The position numbers and the translations under genes were made by a program. A DNA stretch of 24,176 nt from Larix sibirica. Lineage: Eukaryota > Streptophyta > Pinopsida > Pinales > Pinaceae. Location: contig NWUY0300011358.1 in NCBI GenBank assembly GCA_004151065.3, positions 65,164 to 89,339 of the forward strand. Direction: 5' to 3'. Below, in pieces: positions 9,112 through 19,058 of the stretch; position 1 is the first letter of the stretch, and each line of letters opens with the position of its first letter. The notes beneath the pieces are model-generated. The model was given only the letters and a program-made list of their open reading frames with translations. It searched no databases and was not told the DNA's origin.

Positions 9112-10800
9112 GCTGCAAAGAGGAGGAAAAGACTATACAGAGAGCTAAGTAGGATTGAAGACTTTCTAGACACTTTTCATGCTAATTGTCTAGAAGGTTT
9201 CTTGTTTATGGACTAAAAAGGGCAAATTGTCGCACTTGAAGTTAGAAGAACTAAGATTCTCAATGAGAATGAAGCCTCTTGGAGGCTAAAAAGTAGGGCC
9301 ACCTAGATTTAGAAAGGGGACGACGATACCAAATATTTGCACAATTTTGTGAAACATAGAAAGCATACAAACACTTTGTGGAAACTCGAGGAAGAGGATG
9401 GCACTCAAGTTATGGGCTTCATGAATCTGGTAAGGGCTAGGGGGAATCACTTTAGCAATCTATATAAAGAAAATGATAGGGCTTCTATTTATCAAATGCT
9501 TAGAATATCTGTAGATCTTCCCTCTTTTGTGAACGTGGAACAAAATGTGGTTCTTATGGAGGAGGTTACCCTTGAAGAGCTTAAGAAAGTTGTCTATTCT
9601 ATGTACAAGGACAAAATTCTAGGACCAGGTGGTTGGCCTATTGAGTGTTTTTTGGTTTCCTTGAACTTACCTGAGTTGGATCTTCTTGCAGTTATAGAAG
9701 AATCAAGACTTACTGGGAGGATTATTGTAGTTTTTAACTCGACTTTTATAGCCCTTATCCCAAATCTCGACATTGTGAATAAGTGGGAGGATTATAGACC
9801 AATCTACCTACGTAATTGCATTTAAAAGTTGATTGCCAAAGTAATTGCAAGAAGAATGAAGGACATTCTTACTGTTTCTATCTCTCGGGCACAATTTGCA
9901 TTTTTGAAGGGTAGACAAATCCATGATGCTATTGGCACTATGTAGGAGGTTATACATTCAACAAAGGTAAAAAAAACATGCAGTTATTGTTAAGGTGGAC
10001 CTATCTAAGGCCTATAACAAGGTTAACTGGATATACTTGATGTTGGTACTCCTATAGGTTTGTTTTTGGCTTTGGTTTGTGAATTGAGTTTTATCTTGTG
10101 TTCAATCTGTCTCCTTTGATATACTGATTAATGGATCATCCTCCCCTTTGTTTAGACCTAGGAGGGGGTTGAGGCAAGGATTCCCCTTGGCACCTTTACT
10201 ATTTATTCTGGTTGTGGGAGGAATGGGCAAATAAATTCTCCATGCTTAGTCAAATGGTATGCTAAGAGGGATTAGAGTTGGTGGGAATGTCTGTATTATG
10301 GCGCACCTACTTTTTGTTGATGATATTCTATTGTTATTGGATGGCTCCAGGAGGGATATCTTAAAGCTAAAATAAATATTTGCTCTTTTTTATGAGGCTT
10401 TCAAGATGGTCATCAATGAAATAAAATCCACAGTTTCCTTTATGAATCTGGAATAGGTTTACATTGATTGGATTGTTACACAATTTTCCTTTGTTCAGGT
10501 GAACCTTCAAGATGGTCTTAAAATACCTGGGATTTATTTTGAATCCAAATGATTATCATCATGGATATTATGTATGGTTGATTGAAATTTTTTTGGTGTA
10601 ATAACTGGCTAACTCAAGGTGGTAGATTGATTTTTTTTAAAACAATATTCGAAGCTATACTTATTTATTGGATCTCCTTGGCATATGTTCTTGCAAGCAC
10701 CACATAATATATTAGAAAACCATGCTATAACTTTTTGTGGAAAATCAATACCGAGGAAAAGTCTTACCCTTGGGTGGCCTAGGGTAAGATTGCTTCACTA
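9112..10800 (+). pseudogene. LINE ORF2 reverse transcriptase, broken
   Basis: From 9112 the linker reads AAKRRKRLYRELSRIEDFL. The longest intact part is 9337-9825 (162 codons), with LEELKKVVYSMYKDKILGPG (the L1 'MxxxKSPGPDG' block) and FIALIPNLD plus EDYRPIYLRNCI (the 'RPISLCNxIYK' block). After a stop, KLIAKVIARRMKDIL and AQFAFLKGRQIHDAI follow. Then, in shifted frames, come VKVDLSKAYNKVNW near 10000, PRRGLRQGFPLAPLLFIL near 10160-10210, and the catalytic block LLFVDDILLLLDGS with its two aspartates at 10319-10324. These are RT blocks 0-5 in the right order. Family role: target-primed reverse transcription. At least four frame changes exclude activity. Confidence 0.85.
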
Positions 10801-11255
10801 AAGGAACCTAGTGGCTAGGGATTGAAACACCCTACTTGCTTTGCGAAGGCCTTGATAGCCAAAGGGGTATGGAGAATTTTAATGGGAGAAGGTATCTGGG
10901 TTAAGGTGGTGTATCAAAAATACATATCTCCCCTTACTATTGAAGAATGGTTCGAATCCAAGATTAAATCTGTTAGGAATGTCTCTCTTATCTGGAGGGT
11001 TTTAATTTCTATTTTTTACGTGATTGGGGATTGGCTTGTTTGGAAAGTGGGGAAGGCAAGAAGACTTTGTCTTGGATAGGATCCCTGGATTGGTAGCACG
11101 GGTGCTCATAGGCTCCCTCCACACATAATTGAGACTCTTGAGGAACAAGTCCTATTATTTTTATGTCAGATTAGTGATGCAACTAATTCTACCCCAACGA
11201 GACAAGAGTGGCTTAGTGCCGAGGTGTTGGATTTTTCCAATGAAGATAGTACTCC

Positions 11256-11741
11256 ATGGAAAAATTACATAAAGGATCTCCATGACTGTAATATATGATT
11301 AGTTGAGAAGGTGGATGAATTGATCTGGTCCATAAATGTAGATGGTGGTTCTTATACTTTTAGATTGGGATATAGAGTCATATGTGAAGAGGAAAACCTT
11401 CCCGAGCCACACTAGTGGATTCATGTGATCAAGAAGCTAAAATGCCCTCTCAAAGTCAATATGTTTTTGTGGCCAACACTATTCAAAAAAGTACTTCTTT
11501 GGGATGTCATGATTAAGAGATATTAGATTGGAACTGGCTGGTGTCCCTTACGTAAGGCAGATAATGTATCCTTAGAGAATCAATTCATTCACTACCCATA
11601 CATGAAGAGGATGTGAGAACATGTGTCTTCGGTGAAAGGGATTTTTTTTTTTTTTTTTTTTTTGGAATGGTTTGGATCTATAAGATGCCTATAACACTTG
11701 GATTAACAATGGGGATTTTAAGGATCTTTTGTCCCTCCTAG
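11256..11741 (+). repeat. Long direct repeat, first copy (ends at an 'n')
   Basis: This 486-bp block of LINE ORF2 recurs at 11743-12250. Differences are few: single-base changes such as CTGTAATATA/CTGTCATATA, TGGCCAAC/TGGGCAAC, CTTACGTAAG/CTTATGTAAG, TCTTCGGTG/TCTTAGGTG and ATTAACAATG/ATTAAAAATG, the T-run (22 T at 11642-11663 versus 10 T, G, 8 T), and a 22-bp insertion in the second copy. Identity by eye is about 97-98 percent outside the indels. Confidence 0.92.
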
Positions 11742-11742
11742 N

Positions 11743-12250
11743 ATGGAAAAATTACATAAAGGATCTCCATGACTGTCATATATGATTAGTTGAGAAGGTG
11801 GATATGATTAGTTGAGAAGGTGGATGAATTGATCTGGTCCATAAATGTAGATGGTGGTTCTTATACTCCTAGATTGGGATATAGAGTCATATGTGAAGAG
11901 GAAAACCTTCCCGAGCCACACTAGTGGATTCATGTGATCAAGAAGCTAAAATGCCCTCTCAAAGTCAATATGTTTTTGTGGGCAACACTATTCAAAAAAG
12001 TACTTCTTTGGGATGTCATGATTAAGAGATATTAGATTGGAACTGGCTGGTGTCCCTTATGTAAGGCAGATAATGTATCCTTAGAGAATCAATTCATTCA
12101 CTACCCATACATGAAGAGGATGTGAGAACATGTGTCTTAGGTGAAAGGGATGTTTTTTTTTTGTTTTTTTTGGGAATGGTTTGGATCTGTAAGATGCCTA
12201 TAACACTTGGATTAAAAATGGGGATTTTAAGGATCTTTTGTCCCTCCTAG
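11743..12250 (+). repeat. Long direct repeat, second copy (starts right after an 'n')
   Basis: It begins ATGGAAAAATTACATAAAGG at 11743, one base after the 'n' at 11742, exactly matching 11256 onward, and ends CTTTTGTCCCTCCTAG at 12250, matching the end of the first copy at 11741. It contains its own small duplication: TATGATTAGTTGAGAAGG plus TGGA occurs at 11781-11802 and again at 11803-11824. Confidence 0.92.
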
Positions 12251-12432
12251 ACTTATTGATTTGGGGATCCTGGCTAGCCAGGAACAATGTTATATTCAAT
12301 GAAATGGGCATAGCACCTTTTGTTTATGCTTCTAAAAGTTTGGCAATTCTTAGTCTCTTCCCATAGCATGATGGGCCTCCAATGGTTCGAAGGGTGGAAG
12401 AGGAAGTAATTGAAAAAAATGGTCGTTAGGCA

Positions 12433-12883
12433 TACTTTGATGGGGCATCTCAGGGCATGGCTGCCAGGGGCGGTGCATATGGTATTGTCTATTTTTTAGA
12501 CCATCATTGGATTAAGTTTTATGTATGTGTGGGATTGGGCACAAACAATCGGGATGAATTGATGGCTTTAATGTTGGTCATGTTGCTTGCTCATTTTAAG
12601 GGAGTACAAATAATACAAGTTTTGGTGATTTGAAGCTTGTGGTGGATTGGATGAGACTGAAGAGATCTCCAAAGCATATTCATTTCCAGGCCACATATGA
12701 TGAATTGATTTGAATTGTTGGTTTGTTTTAGAAGTAAATTTTTCAACATATATTTAGAGAAAGAAACTTTCTGACAGATTGGTTGTCAAGGCTTGGACTT
12801 CAGGAGAGAGATGGAAACTGGCATTTGTGGGAACAAGACAATGACACCATAATGGAGCACGACCTAGGACCTCATCCTGGTTG
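12433..12883 (+). pseudogene. LINE ORF2 RNase H domain and C-terminus, broken
   Basis: YFDGASQGMAARGGA starts at 12433, with the first catalytic Asp at 12439-12441. GLGTNNRDELMAL near 12533-12572 holds the second acidic residue. The third block should be FGDSK; here the DNA reads GTTTTGGTGATTTGAAG, one base short, so the frame shifts and a stop appears. WMRLKRSPKHIHFQATYDEL, then RERNFLTDWLSRLGLQERDG and DLGPHPG complete the domain in other frames. RNase H removes RNA from the RNA-DNA hybrid in elements that carry it. The layout and the NNR(D/A)EL block are those of plant L1 elements with an RNase H. Confidence 0.8.
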
Positions 12884-12890
12884 AAAATAT

Positions 12891-14194
12891 GTTTTTCTTT
12901 TACAAGTTGATAGATAAAGAACACTCATAATGCTTATCCTCTAGCATAGGAATTAAATGCAAAATCAATTTTCTTGTGAGGTGATACATGTTTTTTGTTT
13001 TAGGAGAAAAACTTGAAGTTTTTTGCTTTCTGCATATGTGACACATCCACAAGTTTATGATTAGATGTATTTTTGGTATGAAACCATGACATACAATGAG
13101 ATACTCAATGTAACATTTGTAAGGATCAATGGGACCTAAGAACCCAATCTTGAAGAAGTAATGTATGAAAAGGCCATCGGAGCCTTTGAACAAGGTGATT
13201 TATTTTAATGAAATATTTTGTGACGTTTTTTTGAGGAAACAAAAAGGAAACTTAAATTTGATAGGAAACTTCAATTACAAAATCAAATTTGACTATTTTA
13301 CTAAGACTACTTTATTTGATTTTTTAGTAGCTTGTGTCTTTGGCCATCTATATTTTATTGTTCTAGACTCGTTGGATGTAGTTAGCATGCCTTAAGGAAA
13401 GATCCTAGCATGAGGGTGAGTGCAAGAGAAATTTTAAGGATGAGTGGAAACATTATATGCACTTCTATCCATTTGTTGTCAGGGTAATTTTCTTTAAGTA
13501 CGCTCATAATCTTAATCATTTCCCTTTGATGCTATGAAACAAATGTTTTATGGACATTTTGTAAAGACTTTTAGTGTATGGGCTAAATTAAAATTTTTTA
13601 AAAAAATTGTAAGCAAAAAAAGAGGTTTTTTATCAAAAGAATTTGTAGAGGTTTTAGGTTGATATTTGGAGGTTTAGTGGTGGATTTTTTAGTACACTAA
13701 TACGAACATAGTGCATTAGTACACCATATTCCTACCACCTATAATTGGATATTAGGCGGAACCAGCTAGCCTCTATTACTTAGCGATAAAATGGAGTTTT
13801 GATGTGCTTTGTTAATCTTGGTGGCACCATAGGGACAATAGACATAGGAGCTCGAGTAGCTTTTGTAGAAGCAATGATTCTCTTCAATATACATGAAGCA
13901 CCAATGATCCCAAAAATAAATGAAGGATTGGTGCTCTTTTGACTTATGACACACAAGTGCTTTTAATAGCATCCCATACAAATATGGGTTCTCACGTCGT
14001 TTAGGAGGCATGTGATGTAATTTACTAGAGCTCCTTCTTCCCAATTAGCATGAATGTGCTTAGAACAAGGTGAAGCACCATAGCATATTATATGGTAGCA
14101 CAATTATGCGATTATTATTGTAAAGCACCAATGCCAAATTATTAATGCATCAACTATGTAAATGCATAAACGATTTCATAACAAACACCATTTT
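12891..14194. other. Stretch without a recognised gene
   Basis: Open frames exist at 12900-13193 (minus), 13165-13395 (plus) and 13766-14044 (minus), but none shows a domain, a family motif or coding-like composition that I recognise. The first part may be the LINE 3' untranslated region. A-rich and T-rich runs appear around 13590-13625. A related pair TTAGTACACTAATA / TTAGTACACC lies at 13690-13725. Confidence 0.35.
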
Positions 14195-14420
14195 TTTAGA
14201 TGGGGTGATCTTTTTTCCAAAGAAAAAAATGCATCTTTTATTCCATAGATAACAAAAATCACTTTTTGGAGATGCTCAAGGCACATTACAATAAGTAGGG
14301 GGTTGATAGACCCTCTTGACAAAAACATCAATTGTCAAAGATATCATATGTAGACTTCAAGTGCCCATGACATTGTACCAAAAGGGAAGACTAGAGTCCA
14401 ACCAATCCAAAATTGGTAGA
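14195..14420 (-). mobile_element. Possible 3' tail of a minus-strand retroposon
   Basis: On the minus strand the stretch runs through CTTGAGCATCTCCAAAAAGT to TATGGAATAAAAGATGC, then a T-run and CTTTGGAAAAAAGATC. This signal-plus-tail layout resembles the end at 3121-3175. No coding part is attached. The call rests on that resemblance and the AATAAA signal, so it is tentative. Confidence 0.27.
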
Positions 14421-14695
14421 TATATCAATAACTATTCCACATTCCAACACAATCCTCGATATGCTTAAAAAATAAAAATAAAAACATAATACATACATTG
14501 AGAGATAAAAAGAGTTATTGTTTGAAGCTAATATGCTTGGAATCAGCAATCATCCCATCGAAAATTTCATCGATGAGTGGAGTGATTTTTTTATCAGAAT
14601 TAGCATGTCCTATTTAATTTAAATGATATAGTTTTAACGTGTAATATAGTTTTTAATAATATTTCCAATTAATACCAATAAATTAATTTTATGGA

Positions 14696-14802
14696 TACAA
14701 ATAATTAATTATTAATTGATGAATTAGTCATCGTGAAATTTATTGTGTGCTTAATTAAACACATGAATTGCCTTATCAAAATAACAATATCTTAATATTC
14801 AC
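14696..14802. repeat. Dispersed direct repeat, first copy
   Basis: It starts TACAAATAATTAATTATTAA and ends with TATCAAAATAACAATATCTTAATATTCAC. The partner at 15229-15346 starts with the same 22 bases and ends with a near-identical 30-base block; the middle is more divergent. The spacing of about 533 bp would suit remnants of a small element with terminal direct repeats, but the AT-rich composition limits confidence. Confidence 0.5.
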
Positions 14803-15228
14803 AATAACAATTTGATTGAATATTGGTTTTATTGAGAGTTATTTAAAACCTTAATTCAAATACTTATTTTCGGGATATGATTTGTATGATGCTTTTGTTC
14901 TAAAATATATGTATAAATGTGATGCAAAATTTGATTCTCTCATTAAGAGAGATATGGAGATTATGTTTAGATGTTGTAATGTCTATTCTTTATGAGGGGA
15001 TACCAAATATTGAGAGATGTATTTGTTGATATATGTTGGGATGATTGATGAAGATGACATGATTATTAGTTTATGGTGATATAGATATCTTAGAAGAAAT
15101 CAATAAATGTTATAAAGCATCTAAACAATGTAATTTTATTTTGGTATTGTATTGAATTACAATTTATTTATTTTATTTTTTTAGAAAAAAAACTAATTCA
15201 AATAAACAAATAAGTATTAATTTCTTGC

Positions 15229-15346
15229 TACAAATAATTAATTATTAATTATGATTTTATGATTTAGTCATTGTAAAATTGCTTAGATATTTAATTATAT
15301 ATATATGTAAAAAGTCATATCAAAATAACAATTTCTTAATACTCAC
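15229..15346. repeat. Dispersed direct repeat, second copy
   Basis: Partner of 14696-14802: same first 22 bases, then GATTTAGTCATTGTAAAATT (first copy GAATTAGTCATCGTGAAATT), and TATCAAAATAACAATTTCTT near the end. Confidence 0.5.
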
Positions 15347-15421
15347 TTCATGTGGATAACATTTATTTCATTTTTAACCATTACAAGATTTTGATCATCC
15401 TAACATATGGAAGGTGAAAAT

Positions 15422-15503
15422 GACCATAGTTTTAATTTTAAAAGTGATATATATTTTTGGACGACCATAGTTTTAATTTTAAAAGGGATATATATTTTTG
15501 GAC
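15422..15503. repeat. 41-bp tandem repeat, two copies, one difference
   Basis: The unit GACCATAGTTTTAATTTTAA...TATTTTTGGAC fills 15422-15462 and again 15463-15503; the only difference is AAGTGATA versus AAGGGATA. The near identity marks a recent duplication compared with the other tandem pairs here. The open frame at 15407-15616 runs across it and looks like chance. Confidence 0.9.
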
Positions 15504-15509
15504 CAACCA

Positions 15510-16400
15510 TTTTGACACATCACACAAAATCTCTCAAAGCCCATCTCAATGATTGTGACTTGAGTCATTTTCATTGTTGCTTGTCTCTTCATCTCCCGGG
15601 GATGTCATCTTCCTAACCACGGCTTCATCCTCTTCCCTTACATTATGATAGCATCTATAAATTGCCATGTCAGCAATACAAAGTAAAGTTAAGTATTGAT
15701 TTTAAAATTATGGAAAACTATATCGCTTTACTAGAATATTTACCAATAAAAGTTCAAGTGTTGCATAATATTCAAGCATTGCTTCAAATCTCACTCACAT
15801 CCCAACGCTAATCATGTTATCAATTTGCTTCATTTTAAACTTCAATTATTGTTTTTAGACACATCAAGGCCTGCTCGACGACTTGTCTCATACATGTCTT
15901 GGAAACTAATAAAATATATACATTATTTTGGATCTTGTACATATTGCTTATATATACATGTGCATGTGTGTGTGAGAGTACATTTACATGTGACATATGT
16001 GTTGTTCTTTGGTGTTGAGATGTTATTTGTATTCGTAGTTGTGGAATAATTTGAAATGCATAAAATGATGTCGTTATGGTTATACTATGTAGTATGAACA
16101 TATGATCATGATCCACTAACATTATAATGAATGACTATTGATAATATTGAGCAAGTGCGAGTCATGGAAAGTTGCCCAGACTTACAAGACTCCTGGATGA
16201 CATTGACTTAGGCTAAAGGCCACATTGCTTTATGGGTAATTGGAGTAAGGAATCTTAAGGGTTTACCTGTGAAATCCTAATTGCACAACTGTGATGATTT
16301 AATATACGAATGCCATGAAGGCATGATGGAATTGACATAGATCTCATGTAACAATATTCTTATTGTGTTATATATCTATATGTAAGTATGGCGATATCAG
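15510..16400. other. Intergenic stretch, nothing recognised
   Basis: AT-rich DNA with a short TG-rich run near 15960-15980. Overlapping open frames on both strands (15825-16122) lack any family pattern and are taken as chance. Confidence 0.4.
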
Positions 16401-16896
16401 TCCACTAATCTTAGTGATGCATCAAAAGGATCACCTAAATGATGATACCAATGTGCATGACTATCTAAGATAACTCTAGGTGCAGAGTTTGATACCAAGA
16501 ACCATGGAGGTTAACTTGTGATGTTGAGCATTTAATTTTGACTAGTCTACATGTGTTTCCAATTGAATTGATATTAAAATTTATTAGCATCGCTAGAGAA
16601 ATAACAAAACACAAAGAAGTCATGGGATGAAGAAGATATTTCTACCCTAGAAACCCTTTACCGAGAAAACCACCACCCAATATATTTCTATTATTACCCT
16701 TGACCATTTAGACCACTTGAGGCATTTTACAATGGATGTCTTCAAGCTTTCAAAGAGCCTTCATCACATGCTAATACCGTGAGAAAATACCATAGGCTCA
16801 TAAACTGCCAACGTTAAACCCATTAATGACCAAATACACAATAATCTAATTGTTTTTTTACCAAGCCAAGATTAACCCAACATTCCCCCCTTTAAA
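16401..16896. repeat. 496-bp exact direct repeat, first copy
   Basis: 16401-16896 and 18001-18496 agree base for base as far as I can compare them, with a constant offset of 1600. The copy includes 171 bp outside the LTR (16401-16571), the whole LTR (16572-16882) and the polypurine tract. From 16897 on, the copies differ at about every fifth base. Confidence 0.93.
16572..16882 (-). mobile_element. Copia-like LTR, copy 1 (3' LTR)
   Basis: On the minus strand it begins TGTTGGGTTAATCTTGGCTT (16882) and ends GCTAATAAATTTTAATA (16572), 311 bp. It is preceded by the polypurine tract AAAGGGGGGAA (16893-16883), which identifies it as the 3' LTR of a minus-strand element. TGTTGG starts are common in plant Copia LTRs; the terminal CA has decayed to TA. 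Confidence 0.75.
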
Positions 16897-17160
16897 ATTG
16901 ACTTGGGGTAAACACCTACCCCCCTCAAAGTTTATAACTGGGTATTTGGGAATACAACATGCCCTTCTTTAATAATCATCTAAGTCTATGTTTAGACTTT
17001 ACATTGGTGATCTAGTAAACTAAGGGTACACATGCCTAAATAGGTCTTAAAACTGTATGCCCATTTACATATGATTAAATCCAACTCTATAAAAAATGCT
17101 TAGAATGTCTGTGCATGTGATGCAAGAAGCATCCACCTACTTTATTTTCAGGGATGAGCG
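16883..17160 (-). mobile_element. Internal region of the LTR element, copy 1, next to the 3' LTR
   Basis: It carries the polypurine tract and shows a diverged match (about 75-80 percent by eye) to 18483-18860. Shared landmarks are CATGCCTAAATAGGTCTTA, CCCATTTACATATGATTAA and the GCA(A/T)GAAGCATC(C/T)ACCT block. No coding frame is seen. Beyond about 17155 the two copies no longer match. Confidence 0.6.
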
Positions 17161-17232
17161 AATCCTTTGTGATTTGTTGCTTCATGCAATCACAAACGAA
17201 CTCAACCACAAATAGATCCACATTTTGACATT

Positions 17233-17878
17233 TCAGGATGGCAACATCTCAGAATCTTCCACTAGTGTGACTTCACTCCATTCAATGCATATCTTCAACC
17301 TAGGATATGCATCCTCATCTAAGGGAAATGGGCCACGAATTTTCTTGTAGCCCCTACTATCACAATCACATGCTACATAAGGCAACTGTCCCAGAAAACA
17401 CAGCATCCATACTGCCTAGCTAGAAGTTTCTCTCTTCTAGACACACCTACTTCGTGTGTCACCAGCTGATTGCAATTGCAGCTCCACGACCACTCTAGGG
17501 TCCATGCATTGTCTTGACCTGTGGCCCATGCACCTCACCATTCTTAGGCACAACAAGTTGAACGATTCACTGTAGAGTTTTAGTCCATACCGAACACAAC
17601 ACTTACAACTTGAATCTCCACAAGAACAATTTGAATTTCTTAATCTTAAACAATCATCCGTGGGAGTTTTACATAGGCAGGTCAGATGCAATTGTTCATA
17701 GGATGATCAACACTTCTTGAAGTCACTGAGTAGGATATGCAAGCCTAGCTCTATTTGGATCTGGCTTGAAAATGCCTTCAACAACACTACGGCCTCTTCA
17801 GTCAATTCACCCCAACTCCGGGAATGACTCTTTCATGACCTCAAATTCCTTGGATAAGACATGCTCAAAATATGTAGT
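17233..17878 (-). pseudogene. Unrecognised gene-like segment inside the LTR element
   Basis: Read on the minus strand, the DNA is richer in GC than its surroundings and gives protein-like text with scattered stops. From 17878 come TTYFEHVLSKEFEVMKESF, then GRSVVEGIFKPDPNRARLAY and, in the same frame, QLVVPKNGEVHGPQVKTM. A frame change near 17510 leads to DPRVVVELQLQSAGDTRSRC, two stops, then CFLGQLPYVACDCDSRGYKK, RGPFPLDEDAYPRLKICIEW and a final stop at 17233-17235. I do not recognise a family; it is not an RT, integrase or protease pattern I know. It lies where the related element at 18483-19058 has different, non-coding DNA. It could be a captured host-gene fragment, a degraded element gene, or foreign sequence joined by misassembly. 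Confidence 0.45.
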
Positions 17879-18000
17879 ACACGGTACTTAGGAAGTATGC
17901 TAGACACCATTCCTTATGAGGCCATTTTACATAACAGATCTGTCACACCAACAGATCCATTGCAAATCCATGACTTGACACCATCAAATCTTACACAATN

Positions 18001-18496
18001 TCCACTAATCTTAGTGATGCATCAAAAGGATCACCTAAATGATGATACCAATGTGCATGACTATCTAAGATAACTCTAGGTGCAGAGTTTGATACCAAGA
18101 ACCATGGAGGTTAACTTGTGATGTTGAGCATTTAATTTTGACTAGTCTACATGTGTTTCCAATTGAATTGATATTAAAATTTATTAGCATCGCTAGAGAA
18201 ATAACAAAACACAAAGAAGTCATGGGATGAAGAAGATATTTCTACCCTAGAAACCCTTTACCGAGAAAACCACCACCCAATATATTTCTATTATTACCCT
18301 TGACCATTTAGACCACTTGAGGCATTTTACAATGGATGTCTTCAAGCTTTCAAAGAGCCTTCATCACATGCTAATACCGTGAGAAAATACCATAGGCTCA
18401 TAAACTGCCAACGTTAAACCCATTAATGACCAAATACACAATAATCTAATTGTTTTTTTACCAAGCCAAGATTAACCCAACATTCCCCCCTTTAAA
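18001..18496. repeat. 496-bp exact direct repeat, second copy (starts right after an 'n')
   Basis: It starts TCCACTAATCTTAGTGATGC directly after the 'n' at 18000. Past 18496 the sequence continues as a diverged relative of 16897 onward. Confidence 0.93.
18483..18493 (-). other. Polypurine tract
   Basis: AAAGGGGGGAA on the minus strand directly before the TGTTGG of the 3' LTR; the same tract precedes the LTR copy at 16572-16882 (16893-16883). In LTR elements this tract primes plus-strand DNA synthesis. Confidence 0.75.
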
Positions 18497-19044
18497 CTTG
18501 ACTTGGAGTAATCACCTACCCCCTCAAAGTTTATAACTAGGTATCTAGTAGTATAACATGCCCACCCCCTTAATTATCACATAGTTCTATTTCTAGACTT
18601 TACATCGGTGAGATAATAAACTGGGGTTGTCATGCCTAAATAGGTCTTACAGTTGTATCCCCATTTACATATGATTAATGTATAACTCCAAAAAATAAAT
18701 TCTTACAATTGTATTCTAAAGCATGCAATGCTACGAAACATCAACATGTTTCACTGCCAACATTTATCATGAGCTCCAAATACAATTATAAAAAACAAGC
18801 ACTTGTCTTACCAATAAATGCCCAACCAAATAAAGCATGAAGCATCTACCTCCTTCTTTACTCACATCCATCTCTATTGTGTCTCTACTCCTAATTAGTT
18901 GAGCCAAATCAAGCACTCCTTAACTGATTACTTTTTCATCTATTACCCTTTGTGTTTTTTTTACCAATGCTTCACATCGATGCATCTTCATTAAAGTCAA
19001 TGATATAGGGATTCTCTCGTGAGAGAGATTTATTCACCCAAACA

Positions 19045-19058
19045 TGGCTCTAATACCA
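19045..19058 (-). other. Primer binding site, initiator tRNA-Met type
   Basis: TGGTATTAGAGCCA on the minus strand differs by one base from TGGTATCAGAGC, the canonical Copia site complementary to the 3' end of initiator tRNA-Met. It abuts the LTR end without a gap. Confidence 0.8.

Larger units (their letters stand above)
10801..12430 (+). pseudogene. LINE ORF2 C-terminal part with zinc-binding (zf-RVT) region, duplicated in the assembly
   Basis: 10822-11079 gives KHPTCFAKALIAKGVWRILM and a following stretch typical of the region after the RT thumb in plant L1 ORF2. From 11256 the frame reads WKNYIKDLHD, then KKLKCPLKVNMFLW and GTGWCPLRKADNVSLENQF, which is the zf-RVT block (normally G-x-C-P-L-C). 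The second Cys of the usual pair is Arg in the first copy (CPLR); in the second copy (12050-12065, CPLC) it is intact. The block occurs twice, at 11256-11741 and 11743-12250. Only the second copy runs on into WLARNNVIFNE and RNase H. Confidence 0.75.
6850..12890 (+). mobile_element. Near-complete but inactive L1-type LINE lacking the endonuclease
   Basis: In order on the plus strand: a less AT-rich leader (about 6850-7160), a gag-like ORF1 (7162-8878), an ORF2 that begins after the place where the endonuclease should be (from about 8960), reverse transcriptase (9337-10460), thumb and linker (10460-11400), zinc-binding region, and RNase H (12433-12700), with a last recognisable block DLGPHPG before a stop near 12883. 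All parts are in the order of plant L1 elements. Many stops and frame changes show the copy is old. The 5' limit is inferred from the composition change, and no poly(A) or target-site duplication was found. Confidence 0.85.

Noticed and set aside
12900-13193. 97-codon minus-strand frame as a gene
   Set aside because: Rich in Cys/His/Lys as expected from AT-rich antisense DNA, with no ordered zinc motif or family match; it probably lies over the LINE 3' tail.
13766-14044. 92-codon minus-strand frame as a gene
   Set aside because: No recognisable domain, no signal sequence, and composition like its surroundings.
15825-16122. Overlapping open frames on both strands
   Set aside because: Low-complexity AT/TG-rich DNA; frames on both strands over the same bases without any family pattern.
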